Source of the DNA: Paucimonas sp.
GTDB taxonomy: Bacteria > Pseudomonadota > Gammaproteobacteria > Pseudomonadales > Pseudomonadaceae
Length of the DNA: 64,000 nt
Direction of reading: 5' to 3'
Assembly: GCA_031253995.1 (NCBI GenBank)
Contig: JAIRVG010000055.1
Coordinates: 22,983-86,982, forward strand
Shown here piece by piece: positions 1-12,100 of this stretch. Position 1 is the first letter of the stretch. Each line of letters opens with the position of its first letter. A program made the position numbers and the translations under genes. The notes beneath the pieces are model-generated. The model worked only from the letters and a program-made list of their open reading frames with translations. It made no database searches and was not told the origin of the DNA.

Positions 1-218
1 AGGACAGGATCAGCGAACTGCCGCTGGTGGTCAGTCGCCACAAGCAGTACCTGGCGGTACGCCGCAATGCCGGCATGGACCTGCTGGCCCAGCGCTTCGC
101 CGCAGAGCTGCGGCGCTTCAAGCAGGAACCGGCCTACGCCGAGCTGCAGGCGCGCTACGGTCATGTAGCAACGCCGAATACAGAAACCGTTGAGCAGCAG
201 GAAAGCAGCACTCCCTGA
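1..218 (+). CDS. C-terminal fragment of a periplasmic solute-binding protein (family 3-like), truncated by the window start
   Basis: Frame open from the window start: RISELPLVVSRHKQYLAVRRNAGMDLLAQRFAAELRRFKQEPAY...; stop at 216-218. Confidence 0.55.
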   Translation, partial: DRISELPLVVSRHKQYLAVRRNAGMDLLAQRFAAELRRFKQEPAYAELQARYGHVATPNTETVEQQESSTP

Positions 219-406
219 TTGCTCTGTTATACTCGGGCCTTTCCGTCAGGCTTACGCCCGGACGCTGGCCCCGATAGACGACATCCCGACCCCCGGATGC
301 GCACCGTGGACCAGCAGGACCGGACGCGACAGCATCGACCCGATGCCCCTCGCGCCAGGCAAGATCATCCCCATCGGGCACAGTCCCCACTAGAACAGGA
401 TTTCTC

Positions 407-2302
407 ATGTCCTTTGCTTCCCTCGGTCTCTCCGAGGCTCTAGTCCGAGCTATCGAGGCTGCCGGCTACACGCAGCCGACTCCGGTGCAACAGCGGGCCA
501 TTCCCGCCGTGTTGCAAGGTCGCGACCTGATGGTCGCGGCACAGACAGGTACTGGTAAAACCGGCGGCTTCGCCCTGCCGATCCTGGAGCGTCTGTTCCC
601 GGGTGGTCACCCCGACAAGTCCCAGCGCCATGGCCCGCGCCAGCCGCGCGTACTGGTCCTGACCCCGACCCGCGAACTGGCCGCCCAGGTCCACGACAGC
701 TTCAAGATCTACGCCCGCGACCTCAAATTCGTCAGCGCCTGCATCTTCGGCGGCGTCGGCATGAACCCGCAGGTCCAGGCCATGGCCCGTGGCGTCGACG
801 TACTGGTGGCCTGCCCCGGCCGCCTGCTCGACCTGGCCGGCCAGGGCAGCGTCGACCTCAGCCACGTCGAGATCCTGGTCCTGGACGAAGCCGACCGCAT
901 GCTCGACATGGGCTTCATCCATGACGTGAAGAAGGTCCTCGCCCGCCTGCCGGCCAAGCGCCAGAACCTGCTGTTCTCGGCGACCTTCTCCAAGGACATC
1001 ACCGACCTCGCCGACAAGCTGCTGCACAACCCCGAGCGCATCGAGGTCACGCCGCCGAACACCACGGTCGAGCGTATCGAGCAGCGCGTGTTCCGCCTGC
1101 CGGCCAGCCACAAGCGCGCCCTGCTGGCGCACCTGATCACCGCTGGCGCCTGGGAACAGGTACTGGTCTTCACCCGTACCAAGCACGGCGCCAACCGCCT
1201 GGCCGAGTACCTGGAAAAGCACGGCCTGACCGCCGCCGCGATCCACGGCAACAAGAGCCAGAATGCCCGCACCAAGGCCCTGGCCGACTTCAAGTCGGGC
1301 GCCGTGCGGATCATGGTCGCCACCGATATCGCCGCCCGCGGCCTGGATATCGACCAACTGCCCCACGTGGTCAACTTCGAGCTGCCCAACGTCGAGGAAG
1401 ACTACGTTCACCGTATCGGCCGTACCGGTCGTGCGGGCCGCTCCGGCGAGGCCATCTCGCTGGTGGCGCCGGATGAAGAGAAGCTGCTCAAGAGCATCGA
1501 GCGCGTCACTCGCCAGAAGATCCCGGATGGCGACCTGATGGGCTTCGACATCTCTGCCGTCGAGGCGGAGAAGCCGGAAGTGCGCGAACCGCGTCCGCAG
1601 AACAACCCGCGCCGTGGCCAGCGCGCCGACGGCAGCAATGCCGGTGGCCGCAAGGACAAGGGCAAGGACAAAGGCCAGGAAAAAGGCAGCAACAAGGACG
1701 CCAAGCCGTCTGGCGAGAAGTCCGCGGAGAAACCTGCTGGCGGTCGCCAGGAACAACGCAAGCCACGGGACAAGAAGCCGCGCCAGCAGCAGAACGCCCA
1801 GCAAGGCGCGCCTGCGGCACCAGCGAACCGTGATCCGGAAGAGTTCCTGGACGACGACGTCGACAACTTCGGCAACCGCGCCGACTACGTCAGCCCGTAC
1901 CAGAACAAGGGCGGCCAGGGTCGCAATCGTCGTCCGGGTGCCCAGGCGGGTGCCGGCAACGGTGGTGGCCAGGCTCGTGGTGGTCAGCCGCGCAGCAATG
2001 GCGGTGGTTCGGGTCAACCGCGCAGCAACAATGGCGGCGGTGCCAATGGCGAGAAGCGTGGTGGTTCGCGCAATGGCGGCGGCCAGGCCCGTCGCGATGG
2101 CAGCAACAACCGCCGTCCGGCCCGTGAAGATCGCCAGGAGCCGGCAGTGCGCAGCCCGCGTGAAGGCCAGCCACAGCAGAACCAGCCGAAGATCATGCAC
2201 AAGGAATCGAAGATCGATCGTTTCCCGTCCATGGAACAGCTGGAGCAACTGCCGAGCCGTCCTCGGGGTGAGAAGCCAGCATTGCTGACGCGCAATCGCT
2301 GA
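407..2302 (+). CDS. rhlE: DEAD-box ATP-dependent RNA helicase RhlE with long RGG/NGG-rich C-terminal tail
   Basis: [26 protein letters not shown] and [11 protein letters not shown] motifs; low-complexity basic C-terminus. Confidence 0.93.
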   Translation: MSFASLGLSEALVRAIEAAGYTQPTPVQQRAIPAVLQGRDLMVAAQTGTGKTGGFALPILERLFPGGHPDKSQRHGPRQPRVLVLTPTRELAAQVHDSFKIYARDLKFVSACIFGGVGMNPQVQAMARGVDVLVACPGRLLDLAGQGSVDLSHVEILVLDEADRMLDMGFIHDVKKVLARLPAKRQNLLFSATFSKDITDLADKLLHNPERIEVTPPNTTVERIEQRVFRLPASHKRALLAHLITAGAWEQVLVFTRTKHGANRLAEYLEKHGLTAAAIHGNKSQNARTKALADFKSGAVRIMVATDIAARGLDIDQLPHVVNFELPNVEEDYVHRIGRTGRAGRSGEAISLVAPDEEKLLKSIERVTRQKIPDGDLMGFDISAVEAEKPEVREPRPQNNPRRGQRADGSNAGGRKDKGKDKGQEKGSNKDAKPSGEKSAEKPAGGRQEQRKPRDKKPRQQQNAQQGAPAAPANRDPEEFLDDDVDNFGNRADYVSPYQNKGGQGRNRRPGAQAGAGNGGGQARGGQPRSNGGGSGQPRSNNGGGANGEKRGGSRNGGGQARRDGSNNRRPAREDRQEPAVRSPREGQPQQNQPKIMHKESKIDRFPSMEQLEQLPSRPRGEKPALLTRNR

Positions 2303-2310
2303 GTCACAGC

Positions 2311-2397
2311 CCCAAGCTCCAAGCTTTAAGCTGCAAGAAAAAGCAGGCAAGCATCACACCCGCTCTTACTTGCAGCTTATGACTTGCAGCTTACAGC
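2311..2397. repeat. Intergenic AGCTTGCAG/CTGCAAG-type repeat cluster (copy 1)
   Basis: AAGCTCCAAGCTTTAAGCTGCAAG...CTTGCAGCTTATGACTTGCAGCTTACAGCT; similar clusters at 26111-26235 and 43725-43817. Confidence 0.7.
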
Positions 2398-2398
2398 T

Positions 2399-2432
2399 AA
2401 AAAAACGCCGCCCCTGAGGGCGGCGTTTTTGT
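2399..2432. terminator. Bidirectional rho-independent terminator between convergent rhlE and yceI
   Basis: AAAAAACGCCGCCCCTGAGGGCGGCGTTTTTG: GC stem with A/T tracts on both sides. Confidence 0.9.
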
Positions 2433-2446
2433 TGGCAAGGCAGAAA

Positions 2447-3025
2447 TTACTTCTGCTTCACACCTTCAACCGAGATATCCAGATCGAAGGTCTGGGAAGC
2501 CGGGCCCGGGCCTTTGATACCGAAGTCGCCCAGGTTGACGGTGGTGGTAGCGTTGAAGCCGGCACGCTCGCCGCCCCATGGGTCCTTGCCTTCACCGATG
2601 AAGGTAGCCTTGAAGGTCACAGGCTTGGTCACGCCGTGGAAGGTCAGGTCGCCGGTCACGTCAGCGGTTTTCTCGCCGGTGGACTTGACGCTGGTGGAGA
2701 CGAACTTGGCGTCCGGGTACTTCTTCACGTCCAGGAAGTCGGCGCTGGCGATGTGCTTGTCACGCTCGGCGTGGTTCGACCACAGGCTGGCGGTTTTCAC
2801 ATCGACGCTGATCTTGCTGGCTTCAGGCTTGGCCGAGTCCCAGGAGAAGGTGCCGTCGAAGTCCTTGAAGGTACCGTGGATGAAGCTGTAGCCCAGGTGG
2901 CTGATCTTCCAGTCGACGAATGCGTGCTGGCCTTCCTTGTCGATCTTGTAGTCGGCGGCCATGGCCTGACCAGCCGAGAGCAGAGCGGTACCCAGTGCCA
3001 GAGCGGCAAAAGTCTTTTTCAACAT
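2447..3025 (-). CDS. YceI family periplasmic protein
   Basis: Signal peptide [51 protein letters not shown], typical YceI lipocalin-like sequence. Confidence 0.9.
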   Translation of the reverse strand: MLKKTFAALALGTALLSAGQAMAADYKIDKEGQHAFVDWKISHLGYSFIHGTFKDFDGTFSWDSAKPEASKISVDVKTASLWSNHAERDKHIASADFLDVKKYPDAKFVSTSVKSTGEKTADVTGDLTFHGVTKPVTFKATFIGEGKDPWGGERAGFNATTTVNLGDFGIKGPGPASQTFDLDISVEGVKQK

Positions 3026-3056
3026 TCTTTCGATTCCTTTGAGTTGAGGTTGAACA

Positions 3057-3608
3057 TCAAGCCTTGCGGCCCAGCATGCGCGTCAGGGTCGCATCACGGT
3101 CGATAAAGTGGTGCTTCAGAGCGGCCAGCCCGTGCAGGACGGCAAACACCACCAGTCCCCAGGCCAGATAGAGGTGAACCACACCGGCGATATCAGCCTG
3201 ATCGGGCAGGCCGGAAATCAGTGCCGGTACTTCGAACAGGCCGAACACCGGGATCCCCGCGCCGTCGGCGGTGGAGATCAGGTAGCCGGCGATCAGCACG
3301 CTGAACAGGCCGACATAGAGCAGCAGGTGACCGAACTTCGCCGCGACGCGGGTCAGCGCGCCATGGTTGGCCGGTGCCGGCGGCGGTGGGCTGACGAAAC
3401 GCCAGATCACCCGCAGCAGCATCAGCGCCAGCACGGTCAGGCCAATGCCCTTGTGCAACTCTGGCGCGGTGTGGCGCCAGGAACTGTAGTAGTCCAGGCC
3501 GACCATCCAGAGGCCCAGCCCGAACAGACCGAACACCGCCAGGGCGACGCCCCAGTGCATGACGATGCTGACCAGCCCGTAACGGGAAGATGAATTGCGA
3601 AGCTGCAT
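3057..3608 (-). CDS. Cytochrome b561 family protein
   Basis: [19 protein letters not shown], His residues in TM helices; [28 protein letters not shown]. Confidence 0.9.
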   Translation of the reverse strand: MQLRNSSSRYGLVSIVMHWGVALAVFGLFGLGLWMVGLDYYSSWRHTAPELHKGIGLTVLALMLLRVIWRFVSPPPPAPANHGALTRVAAKFGHLLLYVGLFSVLIAGYLISTADGAGIPVFGLFEVPALISGLPDQADIAGVVHLYLAWGLVVFAVLHGLAALKHHFIDRDATLTRMLGRKA

Positions 3609-3895
3609 GTGCCGTGTTCCCCGTAAGAATTGTTGCCAAGACTAACCGGTTATCTATCGATATAAAGCGGAAAATTTCGCTTTGAACTATCAGAAAAATA
3701 GATATTGAGTGTGTCGCAGAGGCGTTAAGGAAACATTAACACTGGGGGAAAGACTGTAGAGGGCAAACACGGGCCTTGCACGTGACGCAGCCAGATCACC
3801 TGATATTTTTGCCAGTAGACAGATTCGTGAGTGAACAACAGGATTCAGGCATGACCCGCCGTATCGATCGGGCAGGCGCTTGAGGAGCTGAATCA

Positions 3896-4402
3896 ATGGC
3901 CACTTCGCATAAGGAAAACTTCGAGAAAGTCGATCTGCACGAGTTCAGGTCCTCTGCGCCGATCAAGATAGCCAGCGGCATGAGCATCTATCAAAAGCGA
4001 TTCTTGAAATTACTGTCCGGCATCCGTGCTGCCTCGTCACCCGCCAACGCCAACAGCAAGGACCTGGTAGTGGGCGGCTACAGCATTGTCCGCTTGGTAT
4101 TCGAAAGTACGGTGAAGGACCTTTCGTTCGAGTATCACATGGGTCTCGAAAGCAGCTATCGCGGCATGATCGAAAGAGAGGCCGCGCAGGAAGGGCAACG
4201 GCCCGACGACCGGGTCAAGCTGCGCCTGCGCGAAGTGGCTACCGTGCGATTCCACTCACCGGCTGGAATCAAGGAGCATGTCCTCGGCGGAACGCTGGAC
4301 ACGCTCACGTTCCACCAGGACGTTGGTGAGTTCAATCTGCTGGAAATCGAGTCGCTGACGCAACACGAAGTCCGCCTCGAAATCATCAGCTGGAACACAT
4401 GA
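3896..4402 (+). CDS. Conserved hypothetical protein (168 aa)
   Basis: Complete ORF in an otherwise non-coding gap; no family recognised. Confidence 0.6.
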   Translation: MATSHKENFEKVDLHEFRSSAPIKIASGMSIYQKRFLKLLSGIRAASSPANANSKDLVVGGYSIVRLVFESTVKDLSFEYHMGLESSYRGMIEREAAQEGQRPDDRVKLRLREVATVRFHSPAGIKEHVLGGTLDTLTFHQDVGEFNLLEIESLTQHEVRLEIISWNT

Positions 4403-4460
4403 CGCCTGCCCGGCCTCCCCGCTGGCAAGCCGGCTCGCGGCAAGCCAGCAGGGACCGTCG

Positions 4461-6254
4461 TCAGTTGGCCTTGGCCTGGCTGTTCGTCGCCGGCTTCTTG
4501 GCCGGCTGTGCCTTGGCCTCGGTCTTCTTCACCGGCGCATGGGTGGTGGTCTTCTTCGGCGCAGGCTTGCTTTCCGCCTTCTTCACCGGAGCCGCTTTTG
4601 CCGGGGCCGGCTTGGCTGCCGGTGCGGCCTTGGCCGGTTCTTCCTTGGCCACCGGTGCCGGTGCCGGTGCTGCAGGTGCAGGCGCTGGAGCCGGAGCAGG
4701 CGCAGGGGCTACGGCCGTTTCAGCCGCCTTGGCGGTCTCCGCCGCTGCCGGCTTGTCATCCCCACCACCGAACAGGCGCGAGAAGAAGCCCGGTTTGTCA
4801 TCCTTGCCCTTGCTCGCCACGGCTGCGGCCGCAGCACCGGCCGCCGCTGCGGCTACCGCTGGCTTGGCATCGAAGGACTTGCCCGCCGCCAGGTCCTCGA
4901 CCTGCCCCGCCGCGCGCTTGCCGCTGCGCAACGCGCCTTCCAGGGTGCCGGGGTACAGGGCGTCGGTGTGCTCGCCGGCGAAGGCGATGCGTTGCACCGG
5001 CTTCTCCCACAGGCGCCAGTACTTGCTGATCTGCCCCGGGCCGTAGGCCAGGTACGAACCGCCAGTGCCCACATCGGTGCTGTAGCGACGGATCTCATAA
5101 CCGGTGAACGCTCCACGGGCCTGTGGATAGAAGGCGTGCAGGCGGATCAGTACCTGGTCGACCATCTGCTTGTCGCCGAACGCCTGCATCACCCGCGCGT
5201 TGTCGCCGGACAGGTTGATCACCACGTTGGCGCCGCCCTTCAGCGCCGGTTCGATCCACAGCATGCCGAGGCCGGCGTTGCTGTAGATCTCGCCGGACAT
5301 GCGCGCGCGGCTTTCCCAGACCGGGTTCTTGAACTTCAGCATCAGCTGGTCGCGCCAGCCGTAGTTGGTGCCCTTGAGCGCCGCCAGGTGCAGGTTGTCC
5401 AGGCCGGGGGTCAGCTGGATCCTGGCCAGTGCGCGCAGCGGCACCGCCAGCACCAGGTAGTCGGCCTGGTAGCCGACGCCGCCGACCTTGACGGTGACGC
5501 CGTCCTTGTCCTGGCTGATGGCGGTGACCGGGGAGCTGGTCTTGATGGTCTTCAGCTGCTTGACGAAGGCCTGGGCCAGCACCGGGCTGCCGCCTGGCAG
5601 GCGCGCAGCGCGCAGGTCGCGGTCGTTGACGCCACGGTACACGCGGGTCTGCTGGGCAAAGTACAGCAGCGACAGGCGCGACGGCTCGTCGTAGCGGGTA
5701 CGGATCTGCTGGTTGACCAACTGGCGCGCGGTGGCCGGCAGTTGCAGCTTGTCCAGCCAGGCGGAGACCGTGATCTGGTCGAGGGCGAACAGGGTGCTGT
5801 TGGCCGCCGGGTTCTCCGGGTCGCTGATGGAGGCGGCGAGGTCGTCGAGGGTCTTCTCGTAGCGTTTGAGCGCCTCGGCGGTGGCGGGCTGCTTGGTAGT
5901 CAGGTCGGCGGCGCTGAAATACTCGCCGTCGATCAGGTAGCCCGGCGTACGCACGAATTCCGGTGCCGGCAGCGTGCTGAGCTTGAAGGTATCCAGGTAC
6001 TGGTTGAGTAGCGGCTGCGCCTTGCTGTTGCCGATCCACTCGCTGGTAGCCAGGCCGGAGCGCCCGCCGATCCCGGACCTGGCTTCCAGCAGGGTCACCT
6101 GCCAGCCCTTGTTCTGCAGCTCGTAGGCCGCCGTCAGGCCTGCCAGGCCGCCACCGACCACGATGGCCGTCGGGGTCTTGGTCGCCGCCATCGCCCCCGC
6201 GCTGAACAACCCGATAAACACCAGCGCGCAGCCGCGCAGCCAACCAGCAGACAT
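4461..6254 (-). CDS. Exported FAD-dependent flavin monoamine oxidase with Ala/Pro/Lys-rich C-terminal extension
   Basis: Signal peptide MSAGWLRGCALVFIGLFSAGAMA; FAD motif AIVVGGGLAGLTAAYEL; C-terminal IAFAGEHTDALYPGTLEGALRSGKRAA; tail ...KAAPVKKAESKPAPKKTTTHAPVKKTEAKAQPAKKPATNSQAKAN. Start inferred from signal peptide (ORF extends to 6398). Confidence 0.85.
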   Translation of the reverse strand: MSAGWLRGCALVFIGLFSAGAMAATKTPTAIVVGGGLAGLTAAYELQNKGWQVTLLEARSGIGGRSGLATSEWIGNSKAQPLLNQYLDTFKLSTLPAPEFVRTPGYLIDGEYFSAADLTTKQPATAEALKRYEKTLDDLAASISDPENPAANSTLFALDQITVSAWLDKLQLPATARQLVNQQIRTRYDEPSRLSLLYFAQQTRVYRGVNDRDLRAARLPGGSPVLAQAFVKQLKTIKTSSPVTAISQDKDGVTVKVGGVGYQADYLVLAVPLRALARIQLTPGLDNLHLAALKGTNYGWRDQLMLKFKNPVWESRARMSGEIYSNAGLGMLWIEPALKGGANVVINLSGDNARVMQAFGDKQMVDQVLIRLHAFYPQARGAFTGYEIRRYSTDVGTGGSYLAYGPGQISKYWRLWEKPVQRIAFAGEHTDALYPGTLEGALRSGKRAAGQVEDLAAGKSFDAKPAVAAAAAGAAAAAVASKGKDDKPGFFSRLFGGGDDKPAAAETAKAAETAVAPAPAPAPAPAPAAPAPAPVAKEEPAKAAPAAKPAPAKAAPVKKAESKPAPKKTTTHAPVKKTEAKAQPAKKPATNSQAKAN

Positions 6255-6417
6255 TCGTCGAACTCCGGATAAAGGCAGAAAAAACGGGGAGGAAATCCCC
6301 GGTAAAGAAAGGTTGCAGGATACGTCACGGCACATCAGGTCGCCAGCACGGGCGCCAGGCGGGAATGGCGTGAATGACAGAGGAACATTGTCCTGCACCC
6401 TGGCTTTGCTTAGGCTT

Positions 6418-6440
6418 ACGCGGGTTTACCCAACCCGCGT
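6418..6440. promoter_or_regulatory. Perfect 9-bp inverted repeat just upstream of the bioA Shine-Dalgarno
   Basis: ACGCGGGTT-TACCC-AACCCGCGT, ends 18 nt before ATG 6459. Confidence 0.5.
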
Positions 6441-6458
6441 TGCCAGGAGTACAAGCCC

Positions 6459-7865
<1,407 letters not shown>

Positions 7866-7893
7866 TAGCCCTGTATTGACCTTCAGGGCCCTG

Positions 7894-7911
7894 TCGCTGG
7901 CTTGCCAGCGA
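7894..7911. repeat. REP-core palindrome (truncated)
   Basis: TCGCTGGCTTGCCAGCGA, core of the GTGGGAGCTGGCTTGCCAGCGAT REP found elsewhere in the window. Confidence 0.6.
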
Positions 7912-7953
7912 TGAGGCTCTCGAATACACCCAAAATTTCATGTCGAGCCCCCA

Positions 7954-8673
7954 ATGAGACTCTCCCGCTTTTTCATCGATGCCCCGCTGAGCCTCGGCGA
8001 GCACGATCTGCCTGAAGCTCAGGCCCACTACATCGGCCGTGTCCTGCGCATGAGCGCCGGCGATGCCGTGCAACTGTTCGACGGCAGCGGCGAGGAATTC
8101 CTCGGCGAGCTGCTCGACGTCGGCAAGAAGACCGTGCGCGTGCGCCTCGACCAGGCCCTCCCCGGCCAGGCCGAATCGCCCTTGCACATCCACCTCGGCC
8201 AGGGCCTGTCCCGCGGCGAGCGCATGGACTGGGCGATCCAGAAGGCCACCGAACTGGGCGTCAACGTCATCACGCCGATCGTCAGCGAACGCTGCGAAGT
8301 GCGCCTCAAGGACGAACGCGCCGACAAGCGCCTGGCCCACTGGCGCCAGGTAGCGATCAGCGCCTGCGAACAATGCGGCCGCTCCAGCGTGCCGCGCATC
8401 GAGGCGCCGGTGACCCTCGCGGAATGGCTGGCCAGCCGCGACGAAGCCCTGAAACTGGTGCTGCACCCGGTGGCCGAGCCGCTGGTGAGCCACGAGCGCC
8501 CGGCCAGCCTGGCCTTCCTGATCGGCCCGGAAGGCGGTCTGTCGGACGCAGAGGTGGAGCAGGCCAAGGCCAGCGGCTTCCATTCTGCCCGCCTCGGCCC
8601 GCGGGTGTTGCGCACGGAAACCGCGCCGGTGGTGGCGCTGGCCGTGGCCCAGCAGCTGTGGGGCGATTTCTAG
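7954..8673 (+). CDS. rsmE: 16S rRNA (uracil1498-N3)-methyltransferase RsmE
   Basis: MRLSRFFIDAPLSLGEHDLPEAQAHYIGRVLRMSAGDAVQLFDGSG; LAFLIGPEGGLSDAEVEQA; LGPRVLRTETAP. Confidence 0.93.
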   Translation: MRLSRFFIDAPLSLGEHDLPEAQAHYIGRVLRMSAGDAVQLFDGSGEEFLGELLDVGKKTVRVRLDQALPGQAESPLHIHLGQGLSRGERMDWAIQKATELGVNVITPIVSERCEVRLKDERADKRLAHWRQVAISACEQCGRSSVPRIEAPVTLAEWLASRDEALKLVLHPVAEPLVSHERPASLAFLIGPEGGLSDAEVEQAKASGFHSARLGPRVLRTETAPVVALAVAQQLWGDF

Positions 8674-9128
8674 TTCGACGGCAGGAGTTTTTCCAGCGCC
8701 ACCAGGTCCGGCACCCGGGCGACCTGCTCGCCCACCTGCACCGCCGCCAGCTCCAGCGCGCCGAGCGGCACGTCGACATAGTTGAGCTGGCTGTCCAGCT
8801 TGCAGGAGCGCGGAATGCCCTGCACCAGCAGGGCGAAGAAGCTACGCGAGGTACCGCCGAGGGCGTTGAGCACGACGATCCGCGCCCGCTCGCCAACCTG
8901 GGTCTGGCCACCACAGGCCGCCTCGAAACTCAGCAACGGCAGGCGCTGGCCGCGCCAGTCGATCCAGCCCAGCAGCCAGGCCGGCTGGTCGGGCGCAGGC
9001 AGGCAGTGCTGGTAGCCGATCAGTTCGGCCACCGCCACGTTGGGCAGCACCAGGCTGCGGTCGCTCAGCGGCAGCAACAGCCCGGTCAGGCTGCTGCGCC
9101 GGCCGCTGCGGGGGGCTTGTTCAAGCAT
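8670..9128 (-). CDS. chpC: CheW-domain protein ChpC-like
   Basis: CheW-like sequence (LVLPNVAVAELIGY...GWIDWRGQRLPLLSFE); overlaps the end of chpA. Confidence 0.8.
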   Translation of the reverse strand: MLEQAPRSGRRSSLTGLLLPLSDRSLVLPNVAVAELIGYQHCLPAPDQPAWLLGWIDWRGQRLPLLSFEAACGGQTQVGERARIVVLNALGGTSRSFFALLVQGIPRSCKLDSQLNYVDVPLGALELAAVQVGEQVARVPDLVALEKLLPSN

Positions 9129-12100
9129 TGAATTGACTCCAGCGGGCGATGCTCTGCAGCAGCACGGATTCCTGGTACGGCTTGCCCAGGTAGTCGTTGA
9201 CGCCGATGGCCATCGCCCGGTCGCGGTGCTTCTGGCCGGTGCGCGAGGTGATCATGATGATCGGCAGGTGTTTCAGCCGCGGATCCTGGCGCACCTGGGT
9301 CGCCACTTCGAAGCCGTCCATCCGCGGCATCTCGATATCCAGCAGCAGCACGTCCGGGCGGTGTTCGGCCATGACCGCCATGGCATCAACCCCGTCCTTG
9401 GCCGTCAGCACGTGCATGCCGTGGCGTTCCAGCAGGCGCCCGGTGACCTTGCGCACCGTCACCGAATCGTCCACCACCAGCACCAGCAACGGCCCGGCCG
9501 GACCACTGCCGGCCTGTGCCTGCACTTCCCGCTCCGGCCGCCCGGCCTGCTGCGCCAGGCGCAGGTGCAGACTGCGCAGTTGCGTCAGCACATCGAGGAT
9601 CAGCACCACCCGGCCATCGCCCAGCAAGGTCGCCCCGGCCAGGCCCTGTACCGCGGCGAACTGCGGGCCGAGGCTCTTGACCACGATCTCGCGGCTGGCC
9701 GACAGGCTGTCCACCTGCACCGCAAACTGCTGGTCATGGGCGTGCACCAGCAGCACCGGCAACGGCAGGCTCTGCCCGAGCAGGCGCGGCTGGCGCTCGC
9801 CCTGCAGCAGTTCGCCGAGGTAGCGCAGCTCGTAGCGGCGCCCGGCGTATTCGTAGCGCGGGGGATCGAGGCGATAACAGGCTTCCAGCTCCGCCGGCGG
9901 CACTCGCACCACACCGTCGATGGCGTTGAGTGGCACGGCGTACTGTTCCTCGCCGCAATGCACCATCAGCGCGCGGTTGACCGACACGGTGAACGGCAGG
10001 CGGATCAGGAAGCGCGCGCCCTTGCCCGCCACCGAACTGATGACCATCGAGCCACCCAGTTGCTTGACCTCTTCATGGACCACGTCCATGCCCAGCCCGC
10101 GCCCGGAAATCTGGGTGATCTTCTCGGCGGTGGAGAAGCCCGGCTGGAGGATGAACTGCATCACCTCGTGATCGCTCAGCTCGCTACGCGGATCCAGCAG
10201 GCCGCGCTTGATCGCCTTCTTGCGCACCGCTTCCAGGGGCACGCCGGCACCGTCGTCGAACATCTCGATGACGATATCGGCGCCCTCGTGGAGCAGGTTC
10301 AGGGCGATCATGCCCTGCTCCGGCTTGCCCGCGGCCAGGCGCGCTTCGCGGCTTTCCAGGCCATGATCGACGGCGTTGCGCAGCATGTGCTCCAGGGGCG
10401 CCACCATGCGTTCGAGGACGCTGCGGTCCATCTCGCCCTCGGCATTGCCCACCACCAGTTCGACCTGCTTGCCCAGCTCGCTGGCGGTCTGTCGTACCAC
10501 CCGCTGCAAGCGCGGCACCAGCCGCTCGAAGGGCACCATGCGGGTGCGCATCAGGCCTTCCTGCAGTTCGCTGTTGACCCGTGCCTGCTGCGACAACAGG
10601 CTCTGCGCCATCTGGTTGCGGGCGCCGAGGGTCTCCTTCAGGTCGAGCAGGTCCGAGGCCGACTCCGACAGGGCCCGGGACAGCTGCTGGAGCTGCGAGT
10701 GACGGTCCATTTCCAGCGGGTCGAAGTCTTCATAGGCGTCGCCGTCGATCTGCAGGCGCCCGAGCAGGCTGCCCTGGGTCTCGGTGTCGAGACGGCGCAA
10801 CTGGTCGCGCATGCGTTCCAGGGTGGTTTCCATCTCGTTGAGGGCGATCTGGGCGTCGTTGATCTGCTGCTCCAGGCGCCCACGCAGGATCGAGGTTTCG
10901 GCGGCCTGGTTACCGAGGTCGTCGAGCAGTTCGGCGTTGACCTTGACCATGTCCAGCGCGGCCCGCTCCGGCGCCGGTGCCGGGGCTTCAGCGGGCGCAC
11001 TGTCGCTGCCCGGCGCGGTGGCGGCGCTGTCGCTGAGGGCGGCGCTGCTGAAGTTGCGGATGTAGTCGATCAGCGCCGTGGCCGCGTGCAGCGGCTGTTG
11101 CAGGCGCACCGCATCGAGCATGTGGGCGAGGCGGTCGTGGCAGTTCTGCAGCAGGCTGAACAGCGCCGGGCTCGGTTGCAGCTGCCCGGCGGCGAGGTGT
11201 TCGTAGAGGAATTCCAGTTCGTGGGCGAGGTCGCCGATCGGCGCGATTTCCACCATGCGCGCGCCACCCTTGAGGGTGTGCAGGTCGCGCAGCAGGTTCT
11301 CCACCTCGACGCCGTTGCGCGGGTCGGCCTGCCAGCGAGTCAGCGCTGCGGCGGCGCTTTCGACGATATCCACGCCTTCTTCGAGGAAGATATCCAGCAG
11401 TTCCTTGTCGCCTTCCTGCTCCGGCTGCTCGGCCTTGGCCGTGGCCGCCGCCGGCTGGGCGTGATGGCGATACTCGCGCAGGGCGCCGAGGCTTTCCACC
11501 ACCGAGTCCAGCACCTGGCCCTGGCTCAGTTGCGCCAGCAGCCGGGCCAGCAGGGTGTGGCTGCCGCGCAGCAGGCTGGCCAGCTCCAGCGACGGGCTGA
11601 AGCGGCGGTCCACCAGGCCTTCGTAAAGCAGCTCCAGCTCATGGGCGAGCACGTCCAGCGCACCCATCCCGGCCATCTGCGCGCCGCCCTTGAGGGTGTG
11701 CAGGTCGCGCTGCAGGGAAGACAGCACGGAGGGGTTCTCCGGATCGTCGATCCAGCGCTTGAGGGCCTGGTCGGCACTGTCCAGCACGTCGATGGCTTCT
11801 TCGAGGAACAGCGCCACCAGTTCATGATCGGTGTCCTGGCCGGCCAGCTCGCGGGTGACATCATCCAGCGCGACCACGCTGGACGTGCCATCGGCGTGTT
11901 GCCGCACCAGGCCCATGGCGGCGGGATCGAGTCCCTGGTCCAGCAGCTCGCGCAGGGCATGCAGGCGTTCCGGGCAGGGTTCCACTTCCTGGCCGGCGGC
12001 GATCTGGTCGAGCATGTTGATCAAGGCTTCGTGGGCCTGTTGCGCCTCGACGAAGAAGTGTGCATCGGCCGCCAGGCTGCTCTCTTCTACCGCGCCATAC

